This document shows, one piece after another, positions 8,488 to 18,621 of a DNA stretch of 33,334 bases (position 1 is the first letter of the stretch; each line of letters starts with the position of its first letter). The notes beneath the pieces were generated by a model. That model saw only the letters and a program-made list of their open reading frames with translations, ran no database searches and was not told the DNA's origin. The DNA is from Phycisphaerales bacterium (GTDB lineage Bacteria > Planctomycetota > Phycisphaerae > Phycisphaerales > SM1A02). The translations under genes and the position numbers were made by a program. Location of the stretch: the NCBI GenBank assembly GCA_022446945.1, contig JAKVBW010000005.1, positions 1-33,334 on the forward strand, read 5' to 3'.

Positions 8488-9902
8488 GTTCGGATCGCGG
8501 CAATGAACGCATCAACCGTCTCCTGATCGACAGCAAGGGTGCCGACAGCAACGCGCATCACGAGACGTCCATCCAATCTGCAGTGTGTCACAGCAAAGCG
8601 ATCTGATTGATTGATGCGGTCGATCAGATCCTGTGTCGCGTCATCCCCCTCGGTATGCCGAATGCACAACAATGACAGTGTTCGAGGCGCTGCCAGAAGA
8701 AGTTCTGATATGCCTTCCACTGCGTTTTCGATCTGCTGAGCGAACCCCACATGCGCCCGAACCATGTCCGCAAGTACATCGACCCCCGTACAACGAAGCA
8801 GAACCCACAACTTGAGTGCTCGGAATCGACGTCCAAGCTGTACGTGCCAATCTCGGTAGTCGATCACGTCACCTGAACGACTTGCGGAGTTAGAGAGATA
8901 CTCTGGGTCGATCGACATGGAAGCAATCAGATGACTTCGATCAGCAAGCCACAGACAAGAGCAATCAAACGCTGCGCCCATCCATTTGTGGGGATTGAAA
9001 CTCCAAGAGTCTGCGCGATCTGAGCCCGCGGTCAACGCTGTCCGGAACTCCGGAACGAGCGCAGCTGTCCCTGCCCATGCAGCATCGACATGCAACCAGC
9101 AATTGTGGTCGCCACAAATATCGGCTATTCGACCAACAGGATCGATTGCTCCGCACCCCGTCGTCCCAACTGTCGCGCAGCAGAAGCAAGGGCGGTTACC
9201 GGCTTGTGCATCCTGTTCCATCGTCCTTGCCAGCGCTTCCGTATCAAGTTGATAAGCCTCGTCCGTCGGAATCAGGCGTAGGTTGTCGCGACCGATTCCA
9301 CAGATACCTGCAGCCTTGAGAACGGATGAATGTGACTGCTCGCTGGCATATGCAATCAGCCCACCACAAGCGTCGCCCCCCTTGGATGTCGCCAAACCTG
9401 CAGTTGTTCGATCTCTCGCCGCCACCATGCAGGCAAGCACGCCGCTGCTTGCTGTGTCCTGAATGACACCGCCACCAGAACCTCCCTCGCGAAAGTTCTC
9501 TGGTAAACCCAAGGCAATACGCAGCCACTCGAGCATCCTTGTTTCAAGTTCCGTGCATGCTGGACTGGATGCCCACAACATGCCCTGCTGTGCTGTTGCA
9601 CTTGCTAGCAGATCGCCCAAAATGGCATCCGGATGTGCATTCGAGGGGAACCATGCGAACCAACCGGGCGCGTTCCATCGAACAAGCCCCGGTTCGATGA
9701 TCGATTGGAGATCTTCAAGAACTGTAGAAAGTGGTTCTGGCGAAGAAGGGGGTTGTTCAGGAAGTTTCGCCAGGATCTCGCCGGGTGCGCAAGGTGACCA
9801 TGGCTGACGATCATCCTGAAGTTGCTCGATAAGCCATGGCGTCACTTGCGCCAAGTGTGCCGCGAATTCCTCTGGAGACCGTTGCCAGGCATGACGACTC
9901 AT
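8484..9902 (-). CDS. PLP-dependent group II decarboxylase (aromatic-L-amino-acid decarboxylase-like)
   Basis: WFAWFPSNAHPDAILGDLLAS..., TVGTTGCGAIDPVGRIADIC, WLHVDAAWAG, SFNPHKWMGAAFDCSCLW (PLP lysine). Confidence 0.88.
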   Translation of the reverse strand: MSRHAWQRSPEEFAAHLAQVTPWLIEQLQDDRQPWSPCAPGEILAKLPEQPPSSPEPLSTVLEDLQSIIEPGLVRWNAPGWFAWFPSNAHPDAILGDLLASATAQQGMLWASSPACTELETRMLEWLRIALGLPENFREGGSGGGVIQDTASSGVLACMVAARDRTTAGLATSKGGDACGGLIAYASEQSHSSVLKAAGICGIGRDNLRLIPTDEAYQLDTEALARTMEQDAQAGNRPCFCCATVGTTGCGAIDPVGRIADICGDHNCWLHVDAAWAGTAALVPEFRTALTAGSDRADSWSFNPHKWMGAAFDCSCLWLADRSHLIASMSIDPEYLSNSASRSGDVIDYRDWHVQLGRRFRALKLWVLLRCTGVDVLADMVRAHVGFAQQIENAVEGISELLLAAPRTLSLLCIRHTEGDDATQDLIDRINQSDRFAVTHCRLDGRLVMRVAVGTLAVDQETVDAFIAAIRT

Positions 9903-11617
9903 GCTGGAAGCGAAGCCAATTCCGTCTCAACCTCGCCGAGCAGTCTCTCAATGATGGCCGGGCTGAAATCGAAGACTAGGCCTGCAGATTCAAACAGCTC
10001 CGGCAGTGGTCTGGATCCGCCGAGTTGCAGAGCCGATCGATACAACTCGATGGCACGTTTTGGATCCTCTCGATAGATCATCCACATCTGCAATGCGCCC
10101 AATTGAGCAATTCCATACTCGATGTAATAGAAGGGAACTTCGAACAGATGCAATTGACGATGCCACAACTTCGTCCTCGGCGACTCTAGACCCTCCCAAC
10201 TCACATCGGGACCGAACTTTGCATGCAACTCGAGCCAGTAGATATCACGCTGATCCTGCGTGTGGTGTGGATGCGTATAAATCCAATGCTGAAAGGCATC
10301 GATCGTCGCCACCCAACAAAGTGTCCCAACGACTCCTTCCAAGTGTTTGCGGCGAGCGCGTCCGGCTTCTTCTTCTGACAGGAACTCGTCGAGGAAGGGA
10401 TGGGCTATCAATTCCATGCTCATTGAGGCGACTTCCGCAAACTCGATTGGCGGATGGCGATAGGCGACCAATGGTTCGTCACGAGACAGCATGGAGTGGA
10501 ACGCATGACCTGCTTCATGGACCATGGTGTCGACGTCACGCATCAAGCCCGCTGCGTTCATGAAGATGAAAGGCAATCTGCGACGTTCTCGATCGTATTG
10601 ATATCCACCGGGCGCCTTACCTTTGCGTGATTCAAGATCGAGCGCATCGCCTTCGCGCATCGTGTCAAACAACTCTCCCAGTGACGTATCCATCCGATGG
10701 AAGATGCCGCTGGCACCATCGATCAGTTCCTGACCGCCATTGAAAGGTCGTAGAGGGGGACGACCGCAAGGATCGACTTCAAGATCCCATGGCCGCAACA
10801 CGTCCAATCCCATTGCCTCCCTCCGATGCGCATTCATTGAATGCATGAGAGGAACTGCGTGTTCGTGTACGCCGCGATGGAATGATTCGCAAGTCGCAGG
10901 AGAGTAATCAAATCGATGTTTGGCAAGGAATGCCCATGCGCGATAGTCGTCGAGATCAGCGTTGTCAGCGATCGTGTTCCGAAGCTTTACCATCTTGTCG
11001 AAGATTGCATCGAGTTTTTCCGCATCCTGCAGCCTCCTGTCAGCGACTGCATGGAACGCCTGCTCCCGTACATCCCTGTCATTCTCCTGCATGTACGGAC
11101 CCATTTGAGGCATGGTCTTTTCTTCACCGTCGAACTCGACAGTCATTGCGCCGCAAGTTTCGCTGTATTCCTGGCCGAGTTTGGTTTCCTCAACTTCAAG
11201 CTCGATGTTCTCTTCTCTGAACAACTTGACATCTGCATCGAGTCCACGGAGCAGAACGCCATATCGAGCCTGATCAAGTTCATCGGCAAACGGACAATGA
11301 ACGATCAATCTGTCCAATTTGAAGGACACATCCTTGATCTTCGGATCCATCTCTTCAACGAATCGCAGATACGCCGATTTGATCGATTCATCATCGGTGT
11401 GTCGCGTCATCTCGATATACAAAGTCGCTCTGGCCTCGCCGACCGAAGCATCAAGTTCACTTCGGTCAAGCAGAAGGCTTTCCAGACATCCCTTGCATTT
11501 GATGGTTCTGTCTAGCAAGGACTGGTAGAGCGGACCGATCTGGGACCAGTCGGTTCCATCAATGTCCGCTGGGACGAATTCGGTTGAAGTGGGATAGGCG
11601 GTGAGCAAAGCAGGCAT
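9899..11617 (-). CDS. M3-family oligoendopeptidase (PepF-like)
   Basis: Zinc motif VHEAGHAFHSML plus downstream E (ASMSMELIAHPFL); full-length M3-like sequence; ATGA overlap with the decarboxylase gene. Confidence 0.88.
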   Translation of the reverse strand: MPALLTAYPTSTEFVPADIDGTDWSQIGPLYQSLLDRTIKCKGCLESLLLDRSELDASVGEARATLYIEMTRHTDDESIKSAYLRFVEEMDPKIKDVSFKLDRLIVHCPFADELDQARYGVLLRGLDADVKLFREENIELEVEETKLGQEYSETCGAMTVEFDGEEKTMPQMGPYMQENDRDVREQAFHAVADRRLQDAEKLDAIFDKMVKLRNTIADNADLDDYRAWAFLAKHRFDYSPATCESFHRGVHEHAVPLMHSMNAHRREAMGLDVLRPWDLEVDPCGRPPLRPFNGGQELIDGASGIFHRMDTSLGELFDTMREGDALDLESRKGKAPGGYQYDRERRRLPFIFMNAAGLMRDVDTMVHEAGHAFHSMLSRDEPLVAYRHPPIEFAEVASMSMELIAHPFLDEFLSEEEAGRARRKHLEGVVGTLCWVATIDAFQHWIYTHPHHTQDQRDIYWLELHAKFGPDVSWEGLESPRTKLWHRQLHLFEVPFYYIEYGIAQLGALQMWMIYREDPKRAIELYRSALQLGGSRPLPELFESAGLVFDFSPAIIERLLGEVETELASLPA

Positions 11618-11630
11618 TCTGAACTCCAGA

Positions 11631-12527
11631 TCAGTTGTTGGTTTCTATGGTGTCGTATTCGATCATGATGGGTCTGACGGGGACCGTAGGAACGTTGTGA
11701 GCATCGGTGATTTCCAATGCGATCTCTCCAGCTTCTGCCGGCGTATCGCATGTGATAAACATGGTTGAGCCGCTTCCACTGAGATGAATCTCGCGACCGG
11801 TACTTGCGTGGATGCTGGAAGCAAGCGATCGGAGCTCGCCGGCCTCTTGAAAAGCTGATTCTGTCAGATCATTGAACAGAGCGCCGCCCTGCACAGCGAT
11901 GGCCACTTCTTCGGCACGCAACTGCGCGCCTCCAAGTTCATCGAATCTTCGATAGATGGAACCCGTTGGACATGCAGACTCCGGCAAGATCAATACTGCA
12001 GGACTGCCCGCCGCCTCAATCGGTTCAATGCGCTCGCCGAATCCGCTGACTAGCGCACTGCCTCCTCTTACTAAAAACGGCACATCGGATCCGATTGACC
12101 GTGCAATGAGCTGAAGCGACGCATCGTCGAGTTCGAGTTCGAAGAGTCGGTTGCAGGCACGCAGCATCGCTGCTGCATCCGAAGAGCCGCCTCCGAGACC
12201 GGAACCGGTCGGAATTCTTTTCAGTGTGCGAAGTTGCACGGGAAGTTGCCTGCCGACATAACGTTCAATTGCAAGATGCGCTCGAACAGCAAGATCATCC
12301 GTGATGCGCCAGTCGATTTCCGTCGTCCGAATCGCATCTGCATGCCATTCAATGGCGTATCGCGATATCGAATCTTCTGCCAATCGTGTGACCTGCAGTT
12401 CATCGTAAAAATCGACTGTCAACATCCATGAACTGATTGGATGCAAACCACACGCATCATCGATGACGCCAACAGACAGCGCCATGTTTAGCTTCGCGGG
12501 TGCCAGTTCGCGGGTATGACTGCTCAT
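11631..12527 (-). CDS. ispE: 4-diphosphocytidyl-2-C-methyl-D-erythritol kinase
   Basis: GHMP kinase motifs APAKLNMALSVG and PTGSGLGGGSSDAAAML. Start at ATG 12527. Confidence 0.9.
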   Translation of the reverse strand: MSSHTRELAPAKLNMALSVGVIDDACGLHPISSWMLTVDFYDELQVTRLAEDSISRYAIEWHADAIRTTEIDWRITDDLAVRAHLAIERYVGRQLPVQLRTLKRIPTGSGLGGGSSDAAAMLRACNRLFELELDDASLQLIARSIGSDVPFLVRGGSALVSGFGERIEPIEAAGSPAVLILPESACPTGSIYRRFDELGGAQLRAEEVAIAVQGGALFNDLTESAFQEAGELRSLASSIHASTGREIHLSGSGSTMFITCDTPAEAGEIALEITDAHNVPTVPVRPIMIEYDTIETNN

Positions 12528-12534
12528 GAACTTG

Positions 12535-12551
12535 TAGGATACGGTGATCAC
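12535..12551. promoter_or_regulatory. Putative overlapping bidirectional -10 (TAGGAT on +, TATCCT on -) with adjacent palindrome GTGATCAC
   Basis: TAGGATA at 12535-12541 reads as -10-like on both strands between divergent ispE and UPF0145 genes; GTGATCAC at 12544-12551. Confidence 0.4.
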
Positions 12552-12571
12552 GTACAGAGGAGAACCGCCTG

Positions 12572-12898
12572 ATGAGCATGCCATGCACAACGACATTCGA
12601 GTTTCAGGGACACACCATTGTGGAGTACAAGGGCCTGGTCCGGGGCATCGTTGTCAGGGCGCCCACGATCAGTCAGGGCATAGTCGGTGGGCTGAAGAAA
12701 ATCGTCGGTGGCCGCATCGGTGCTTATCGCGAAATGTGCGAGCAGGCTCGGGGCGAGGCGCTGGAGCACCTCCTCGAGCATGCTGAACAAATGGGCGCCA
12801 ATGGTGTTGTGGGACTCCGATACGAATCTTCTGAAGTTGATGATTCTGCAACCGAAGTCCTCTGCTATGGAACCGCAGTCGTTATCAATAAGAGCTGA
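12572..12898 (+). CDS. UPF0145/YbjQ family protein
   Basis: TTTFEFQGHTIVEYKGLVRGIVVRAPTISQGIVGGLKKIVGGRIGAYREMCEQARGEALEHLLEHAEQMGANGVVGLRYESSEV; SD agaggag upstream. Confidence 0.88.
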   Translation: MSMPCTTTFEFQGHTIVEYKGLVRGIVVRAPTISQGIVGGLKKIVGGRIGAYREMCEQARGEALEHLLEHAEQMGANGVVGLRYESSEVDDSATEVLCYGTAVVINKS

Positions 12899-14020
12899 TC
12901 AGACGGCTGACCACGGTGAAGCATCGTGCTGAGAACATCGCACGTCTACATCCGGGAGTGCATGACTGATGGCGGACGCAAGTTGGCCCAAGCCGCCTTG
13001 CTCGGTGTGAGCATGCCCCGCTAGAAGCACTGTCAAGCCGCGCTCACGGGCCGCGAGGAGATCATGATGTCTCATCTCGCCAGTCACAAAGATGGACGCG
13101 CCCGCTGACTCTGCAGCTGACAACATGGAGCCCCCTGCGCCTGGACAACAACCGGCAATGTGGTGGTTGTCTGAAGACCCCAAACCAATGGATGCTCTCA
13201 GTGAAGAGACCCCGAGATGTGTCTTCAGTCGCTCAATCATGCCGGCCAGTGATTGGGGACTCTCAAACTCAACAATGCGTCCTGCGCCGTGGCTGTTGGT
13301 TGGCACTGTCTTTAACTCGAAGATCTGAACGGGCGGCTCTTCATACGGGTGTGCTGCTCGGAGCGCAGAGACCGCAGCGGGCAGATCTGCATCGCCACAC
13401 ACCATCTGTAATCGGTGTTCCTCGACCTGTTCCAATTGGCCGACCGAGCCAATCGTGGGATCTGCGCCTTCCATGGGCCGAAACGACCCGAGCGTATCGA
13501 TTCGCGTCGAACAACAGGCGTATCTGCCAACCCGACCAGCCCCCGCAGCCGCCATGGCGTCACGAACTGCCTCAGTGGCATCACGAGGCACAAATGTCAC
13601 GATCGACATCATGGGCGATCCCCCGGATTCAGGTGTGCTTTCAATTGGTCTGGTCTTTCCATCGCCGATCCCCTTGGCTAGCCAGTCAGCCAAACCATTT
13701 TCAGCAGCATCCCAGGCCGTGTGTGGGCTGTAGACCGCCATTCTCGCTTCCATCAATGCGAGCAACGCCCGGCCTTGGGAGTCATCAGTTGTGATGCGGT
13801 TCGGTCGATTGAAAAGAACGGGGTGATAACTGACGATGGCATCCGCTTCGGCTGCGATCGCTTCGTCAACAGTATGCATCACAACATCTAGACAGACGAA
13901 TATCCGTTTGAGCGGTCGTCGAGCATCGCCAAGTAACAATCCAACGTTGTCCCACTCTGCGGCAAGCCTGGTTGGGGCGATTCGCTCCATCACAGACACA
14001 AGATCAGCAATGTTGTTCAT
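12899..14020 (-). CDS. Nif3-like dinuclear metal centre protein (GTP cyclohydrolase 1 type 2 homologue)
   Basis: LAAEWDNVGLLLGD, VSYHPVLFNRPNRI, YSPHTAWDAAENGLADWLA, VTGEMRHHDLLAARERGLTVLLAGHAHTE; long YqfO-type insert. Confidence 0.88.
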   Translation of the reverse strand: MNNIADLVSVMERIAPTRLAAEWDNVGLLLGDARRPLKRIFVCLDVVMHTVDEAIAAEADAIVSYHPVLFNRPNRITTDDSQGRALLALMEARMAVYSPHTAWDAAENGLADWLAKGIGDGKTRPIESTPESGGSPMMSIVTFVPRDATEAVRDAMAAAGAGRVGRYACCSTRIDTLGSFRPMEGADPTIGSVGQLEQVEEHRLQMVCGDADLPAAVSALRAAHPYEEPPVQIFELKTVPTNSHGAGRIVEFESPQSLAGMIERLKTHLGVSSLRASIGLGSSDNHHIAGCCPGAGGSMLSAAESAGASIFVTGEMRHHDLLAARERGLTVLLAGHAHTEQGGLGQLASAISHALPDVDVRCSQHDASPWSAV

Positions 14021-14057
14021 GTGGGGAAGATACCCAAGCGAACATCAATCTGAATTG

Positions 14058-14852
14058 TCAGACCACGGCATTGTCAATGAGCCTTGTTCCATCCAATGTG
14101 GCTGCAATCAACGCTCGTTGTGGACGATGCTCATCCGCATCCAGCAGTGTTTCTGCATCGCGAACCACGGCATAGTCCACATCTAGATTTGCGGAAACAA
14201 GCAATTGCCGCATCGCCTTTTCACCCTGATCCGCCAAGGACAATGCCTGAGAAATGGCCAGTGCTCGGTCTCGCTGATCGTCAGCGATATACACATTTCG
14301 ACTGCTCATGGCCAAGCCATCCGGCTCGCGGATCGTCTGCCCTGCAGTCACACTCAAATGCGGCCATCTCTCCGCATGGCTGTTGGCGAGTGCGCGAATC
14401 ACCTGCAATTGCTGCCAATCCTTCTCGCCGAAGAAACACTCTCCAGGTTGAAGAAGATCAAACAACCTCGCAACCACCGTGCAAACGCCTGCAAAGAAGT
14501 GTGGTCGGTACGCGTCCTCCAGCAATGGGCCATTCGCGACTGCGGGCAGGGGTGGATCCCAGACATCGCCGTTATCGGGATAGATGTCATCCACAGCAGG
14601 TGTGAAGACCGCCGCTGCGCCTTCAGCACGTGCAATGTCGAGATCACGGTCAAGATTTCGGGGATAGGTCGCGTAGTCCTCACCGGGCGCAAATTGCTTT
14701 GGGTTTACAAAGATGGTCACGACAGCAGGACGTTCCGTTGCAACAGCCTGTCGAATCAGTGACCGATGTCCATCATGAAGCGCGCCCATTGTCGGGACGC
14801 AAGACCAGCCGTAATACGGTTCCAGTGAATCAATGTCCGTCAGGATCTGCAT
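14058..14852 (-). CDS. panC: Pantothenate synthetase
   Basis: PTMGALHDGHRSLI, FVNPKQFAPGEDYATYPR, ECFFGEKDWQQLQVI. Start at ATG 14852 in preference to the 82-codon upstream extension. Confidence 0.92.
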   Translation of the reverse strand: MQILTDIDSLEPYYGWSCVPTMGALHDGHRSLIRQAVATERPAVVTIFVNPKQFAPGEDYATYPRNLDRDLDIARAEGAAAVFTPAVDDIYPDNGDVWDPPLPAVANGPLLEDAYRPHFFAGVCTVVARLFDLLQPGECFFGEKDWQQLQVIRALANSHAERWPHLSVTAGQTIREPDGLAMSSRNVYIADDQRDRALAISQALSLADQGEKAMRQLLVSANLDVDYAVVRDAETLLDADEHRPQRALIAATLDGTRLIDNAVV

Positions 14853-15234
14853 GTGATGAATTCCATTGGACGATGAACTCCGCAATGGTGCGTCATCGAC
14901 CTCTGAGCCGGATACCGTAGACGTTGTCGAAAGAGTACGCTCATCAGTGCGCGTCGTGAATCCAGTCATGTCCTCCGCGAAAGAGGCTTGAATGATGCAG
15001 CCATCAGACAGACCGTTGGGCTCAGCTTTGGCCGGCAGAAGACTGCCGAGATGGTTGCGTCCGCCATCCAGTGATTTGACGAGTTGAACTGACCGCAAAA
15101 ACCACCCAAGAATTGTCTAGATACGTGTTGGCAACATGGGGATAACCAGCCACTGCTGCTTTGGCCAAGGGCGCAAGCCGCCTCCTGACAGCAGGTTGCA
15201 AGTTTTTGTCGGATTTAAAATCGATTGGGGCGAG

Positions 15235-15618
15235 TTACGGCGCGATCTGCCCGCAGCCAGTGGCCGCAGGTCGATACCGCCGATCTGCCGCAGCCGGCTC
15301 GTCGATACGGATCTGGGCCTGCACACACTCGATGTTGCTTGTTGCTGGCAGTTCCCAAGTTGCTTCAATCGGCGTCTGCTCCAGCGGGCCATCCAAAGGT
15401 CCCTTTGCAGTCAACCAAAGCGTTGCAGTCGGACCGTCAATGGTTGCGTGATCCACCGAAAGCGTCCAACCAGAGCGCGGCGCCCAGTAGCGCACAACAG
15501 CATGCGACTCGAACGTCCCAGCAGCCACCAGACCTCCATCCCATCCTTTGACAGAGGACACTTTCCCGCAGCCGATGATGATCAACAGAGCGATCAGTAT
15601 GAATCCCAATGCTTTCAT
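15235..15618 (-). CDS. Small predicted lipoprotein, unknown function
   Basis: N-terminal [19 protein letters not shown] with lipobox IIGC; ATGA overlap with the sucD stop codon. Confidence 0.6.
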   Translation of the reverse strand: MKALGFILIALLIIIGCGKVSSVKGWDGGLVAAGTFESHAVVRYWAPRSGWTLSVDHATIDGPTATLWLTAKGPLDGPLEQTPIEATWELPATSNIECVQAQIRIDEPAAADRRYRPAATGCGQIAP

Positions 15619-16577
15619 TGCGTCACACCTGCGGGTTCAAGGCCCAACGCGCGGCACATGGATACACCGAGTTCTGCGGGAGATTCGCAGACGTCCACAC
15701 CGCATCCGCGGAGTGCTTCCATCTTGGCTTCCGCTGTGTCATCCGCGCCGCCAATGATCGCACCTGCATGGCCCATACGTTTTCCAGGCGGCGCTGTGCG
15801 TCCCGCAATAAATGCAGTCACCGGTTTGACCGCATGAGACTGTATCCAATGTCCGGCCTCAGCCTCATCAGTGCCGCCGATCTCGCCGATCATCACGATG
15901 CCATCAGTCTCCGGATCTTCATTGAACATCTCGAGCAATTCAATGAAACCAAGACCTCGTACCGGATCGCCTCCGATACCTACACATGTACTCTGACCGA
16001 TGCCAAGAACGGAAGTCTGCCAGACAGCTTCATACGTCAACGTTCCACTGCGACTGATGATCCCGACCGCCTTACCCGTGGATGCGTCCGCGCGCGCAGT
16101 ATGGATATACCCCGGCATGATGCCAATTTTGCATCCGCCCTCAAACACCGCTGCGGAACCTTCCCCGGAAACGCGGCGACCGGGTGTGATGATGCCGGGA
16201 CAATTGGGGCCGATGAGGACAGTCTGTGGGTATTCCTCCAGTCGCTTCCGGACGCGGATCATGTCCTGAACGGGAACGCCCTCCGTGATACAGCAGATGA
16301 CGGGAACACCCGCCTCGGCTGCTTCCAAGATGGAGTCTGCTGCAAACGGAGGTGGAACAAAGATCATTGTGGCATTCGCGCCCGTTTCCATGACCGCAGA
16401 CCGAACAGTGTCAAAAATGGGGAGGCCGTTACCGTCAGATTGGCCGCCCTTGCCCGGCGTGACACCGCCGACAACCTGTGTGCCGTATTCAAGACAGCCC
16501 TTGGTGTGAAACGAGCCCGATGAGCCTGTGATGCCCTGGCAAATGACTCGGGTGGTTCCATCAATCAGAATGGCCAT
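15615..16577 (-). CDS. sucD: Succinyl-CoA synthetase alpha subunit
   Basis: [78 protein letters not shown]. Confidence 0.93.
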   Translation of the reverse strand: MAILIDGTTRVICQGITGSSGSFHTKGCLEYGTQVVGGVTPGKGGQSDGNGLPIFDTVRSAVMETGANATMIFVPPPFAADSILEAAEAGVPVICCITEGVPVQDMIRVRKRLEEYPQTVLIGPNCPGIITPGRRVSGEGSAAVFEGGCKIGIMPGYIHTARADASTGKAVGIISRSGTLTYEAVWQTSVLGIGQSTCVGIGGDPVRGLGFIELLEMFNEDPETDGIVMIGEIGGTDEAEAGHWIQSHAVKPVTAFIAGRTAPPGKRMGHAGAIIGGADDTAEAKMEALRGCGVDVCESPAELGVSMCRALGLEPAGVTQ

Positions 16578-16685
16578 GTTGCTCAATCCCTAATCTGCGA
16601 GGAGGGGGGTGAATCAGTGTGGAAGTCCTGCAGGGTAGCCCAAGCCGCGTCCCGATGACACTGCTCCGGCGCATACACTGTCCAG

Positions 16686-17783
16686 ATGTCCGCAACTGCC
16701 CCTGACAACGACCACGCCAGCATGACCTATGCCGCTGCCGGTGTCGATATCGAGGCCGGAGATCGTCTCGTCGATCTCATCAAACCAGCCGTCAGACGTA
16801 CACATGGACAGAGAGTCATGGGACAACACGGCGCTTTCGCCGGCATGTTCAGACTCGATTTCAACGAACAGATTTTTCAGCGGAACTACAAGGAACCGGT
16901 CCTTGTCGCTTGCACGGATGGCGTGGGCACCAAAGTCAAGTTGGCCTCTGAACTCGGCATTGTCGACACAGTCGGGATCGACTGTGTTGCGATGAATGTC
17001 AACGATCTCATCGTCCAAGGCGCTGAGCCACTGTTCTTTCTCGACTACCTCGGTCTGCATAAACAGGATCCTGAAACAACCGCAGAGATTGTGAGTGGCG
17101 TTGCGAGAGGTTGTGAAATTGCGGGATGCGCTTTGATTGGTGGCGAGTGCGCCGAGATGCCCGATATCTACGACGAAGGCGACTTTGATATCGCAGGCTT
17201 TGCCGTTGGCGTTGTTGAGCTGCACCGCGCTGTCGATCCTGTTCGCGCAAGTGCAGGTGATGTGCTCATTGGACTCCCCAGCAGCGGTGTCCACAGCAAT
17301 GGATTCAGTCTCGTCCGGCGCATCATTGAGAAACGCGAACTCAAGTTGGATCGTGCATATGCCTCACTTGGAAAGCGTTCGCTCGGCGAAGAATTGCTTG
17401 AGCCAACCCGAATCTACGCTCAGCCAATCGTGCAACTTCTGAGGCGCTACCGGGTCAAAAAAGTTGTCAGTGCCATGGCCCACATCACGGGTGGTGGAAT
17501 CGAGGGGAATCTCCCAAGAGTGCTGCCCAACTCCCTCGATGCAGTCATTGATACAACCACCTGGGAAGTGCCCTCCATCTTCACATTTCTGCAGAACCGC
17601 GGTGATGTCGAGACATCGGAGATGTACCGCGTCTTCAACATGGGTATTGGTTACATCCTCGCTGTCCGCCCGAGCTTCGCAGATTCTGTGGTGCGGCAAC
17701 TGCAAAGGGATGGAGAATCTGCACGCGTGATTGGAGAACTGCGTCCAGGTACTGGCGCTGTCACCATGGAGGGGTTGTCATGA
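16686..17783 (+). CDS. purM: Phosphoribosylformylglycinamidine cyclo-ligase
   Basis: MTYAAAGVDIEAGDRLVDLIKP; ACTDGVGTKVKLA; GVARGCEIAGCALIGGECAEMPDIY; AHITGGGIEGNLPRVLP. Confidence 0.94.
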   Translation: MSATAPDNDHASMTYAAAGVDIEAGDRLVDLIKPAVRRTHGQRVMGQHGAFAGMFRLDFNEQIFQRNYKEPVLVACTDGVGTKVKLASELGIVDTVGIDCVAMNVNDLIVQGAEPLFFLDYLGLHKQDPETTAEIVSGVARGCEIAGCALIGGECAEMPDIYDEGDFDIAGFAVGVVELHRAVDPVRASAGDVLIGLPSSGVHSNGFSLVRRIIEKRELKLDRAYASLGKRSLGEELLEPTRIYAQPIVQLLRRYRVKKVVSAMAHITGGGIEGNLPRVLPNSLDAVIDTTTWEVPSIFTFLQNRGDVETSEMYRVFNMGIGYILAVRPSFADSVVRQLQRDGESARVIGELRPGTGAVTMEGLS

Positions 17784-18604
17784 TCGAAACGTTGCTTTGC
17801 ATGGCCGCAATGGCGGCAGCAGAACCGGCAAACGGTACTGATATCGTGAAAGCAGCAGAGGCGCCCCTCCGCTTCGATCTCGATGCGGCGGTGTGGCTCG
17901 TGCGGCTGAAAGGGCAAGGCAGCAACGGTGGCGACACGCTTCAGTTCGGAGAGGACGCCAGCGACTCACTGGGGCTGGGCAATCTTGAAGGACTGTTCAG
18001 AGGCGAATTGACGGTGAGCAAGAATCCCTGGGCGGTCAGGATCATGGGGACACATGGATCTTGGGATGGCACCACCACACTTGGACCCGGCATGAGCACC
18101 ACTTGGGGAGGGCAACCATTGACCACTGGTGTCGACTACGCCGCCTCATTCGACATGTCCTGGTTCGCAATGGAGGGACATTGGTATCCCATTACCTGGC
18201 TGGGCGACGGACGACGTGACACCCTAGATCCTGTGGATCTCAATTTCGGTCCCCACATCGGTGTCAGTTGGATTGACATCCAACAATCAGTCGGGTCCGT
18301 CAGTAATGCGGGCGTTTGGTGGACCGGTTATGTCGGCGCCGAACTCATGCTTGATGTGGATCTCAAGCCCTTCACATCACTATTGCGTTCGATGAGCATT
18401 GGTGTCGGGGGAAGTGTCGGCGGCGCCGTTTCTGATGGTGGGCTTTTCTACAAGGTGCGGGGGGGACTGACGCTCCACATCACCCAACAGATGTCTGCAA
18501 CCGCCGGCTACCGGCTGATGGAATTCAAGAACCTCAAGGACGGCGATTGGGATATATCGCCGAGTTTCCCGGGTTTCTTCATTGCATTGAACGTGACGTT
18601 CTGA
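17780..18604 (+). CDS. Putative secreted/outer-membrane beta-barrel-like protein, unknown function
   Basis: N-terminal MIETLLCMAAMAAAEPA signal-like segment, alternating amphipathic strands with terminal aromatic residues (FPGFFIALNVTF); ATGA overlap with purM. Confidence 0.55.
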   Translation: MIETLLCMAAMAAAEPANGTDIVKAAEAPLRFDLDAAVWLVRLKGQGSNGGDTLQFGEDASDSLGLGNLEGLFRGELTVSKNPWAVRIMGTHGSWDGTTTLGPGMSTTWGGQPLTTGVDYAASFDMSWFAMEGHWYPITWLGDGRRDTLDPVDLNFGPHIGVSWIDIQQSVGSVSNAGVWWTGYVGAELMLDVDLKPFTSLLRSMSIGVGGSVGGAVSDGGLFYKVRGGLTLHITQQMSATAGYRLMEFKNLKDGDWDISPSFPGFFIALNVTF

Positions 18605-18621
18605 TCGGGCGTACGGACACC

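Noticed and set aside
14853-15098. 82-codon N-terminal extension of panC
   Set aside because: Sequence is low-complexity and unlike PanC; the conserved protein starts at MQILTDIDSLEPYYGWSCVPTMGALHDGH.
16578-16685. TANNNT leaderless box for sucD
   Set aside because: The nearest element is TAGGGAT (TANNNNT, 8 nt before ATG), which does not fit the hexamer, so it was not counted.
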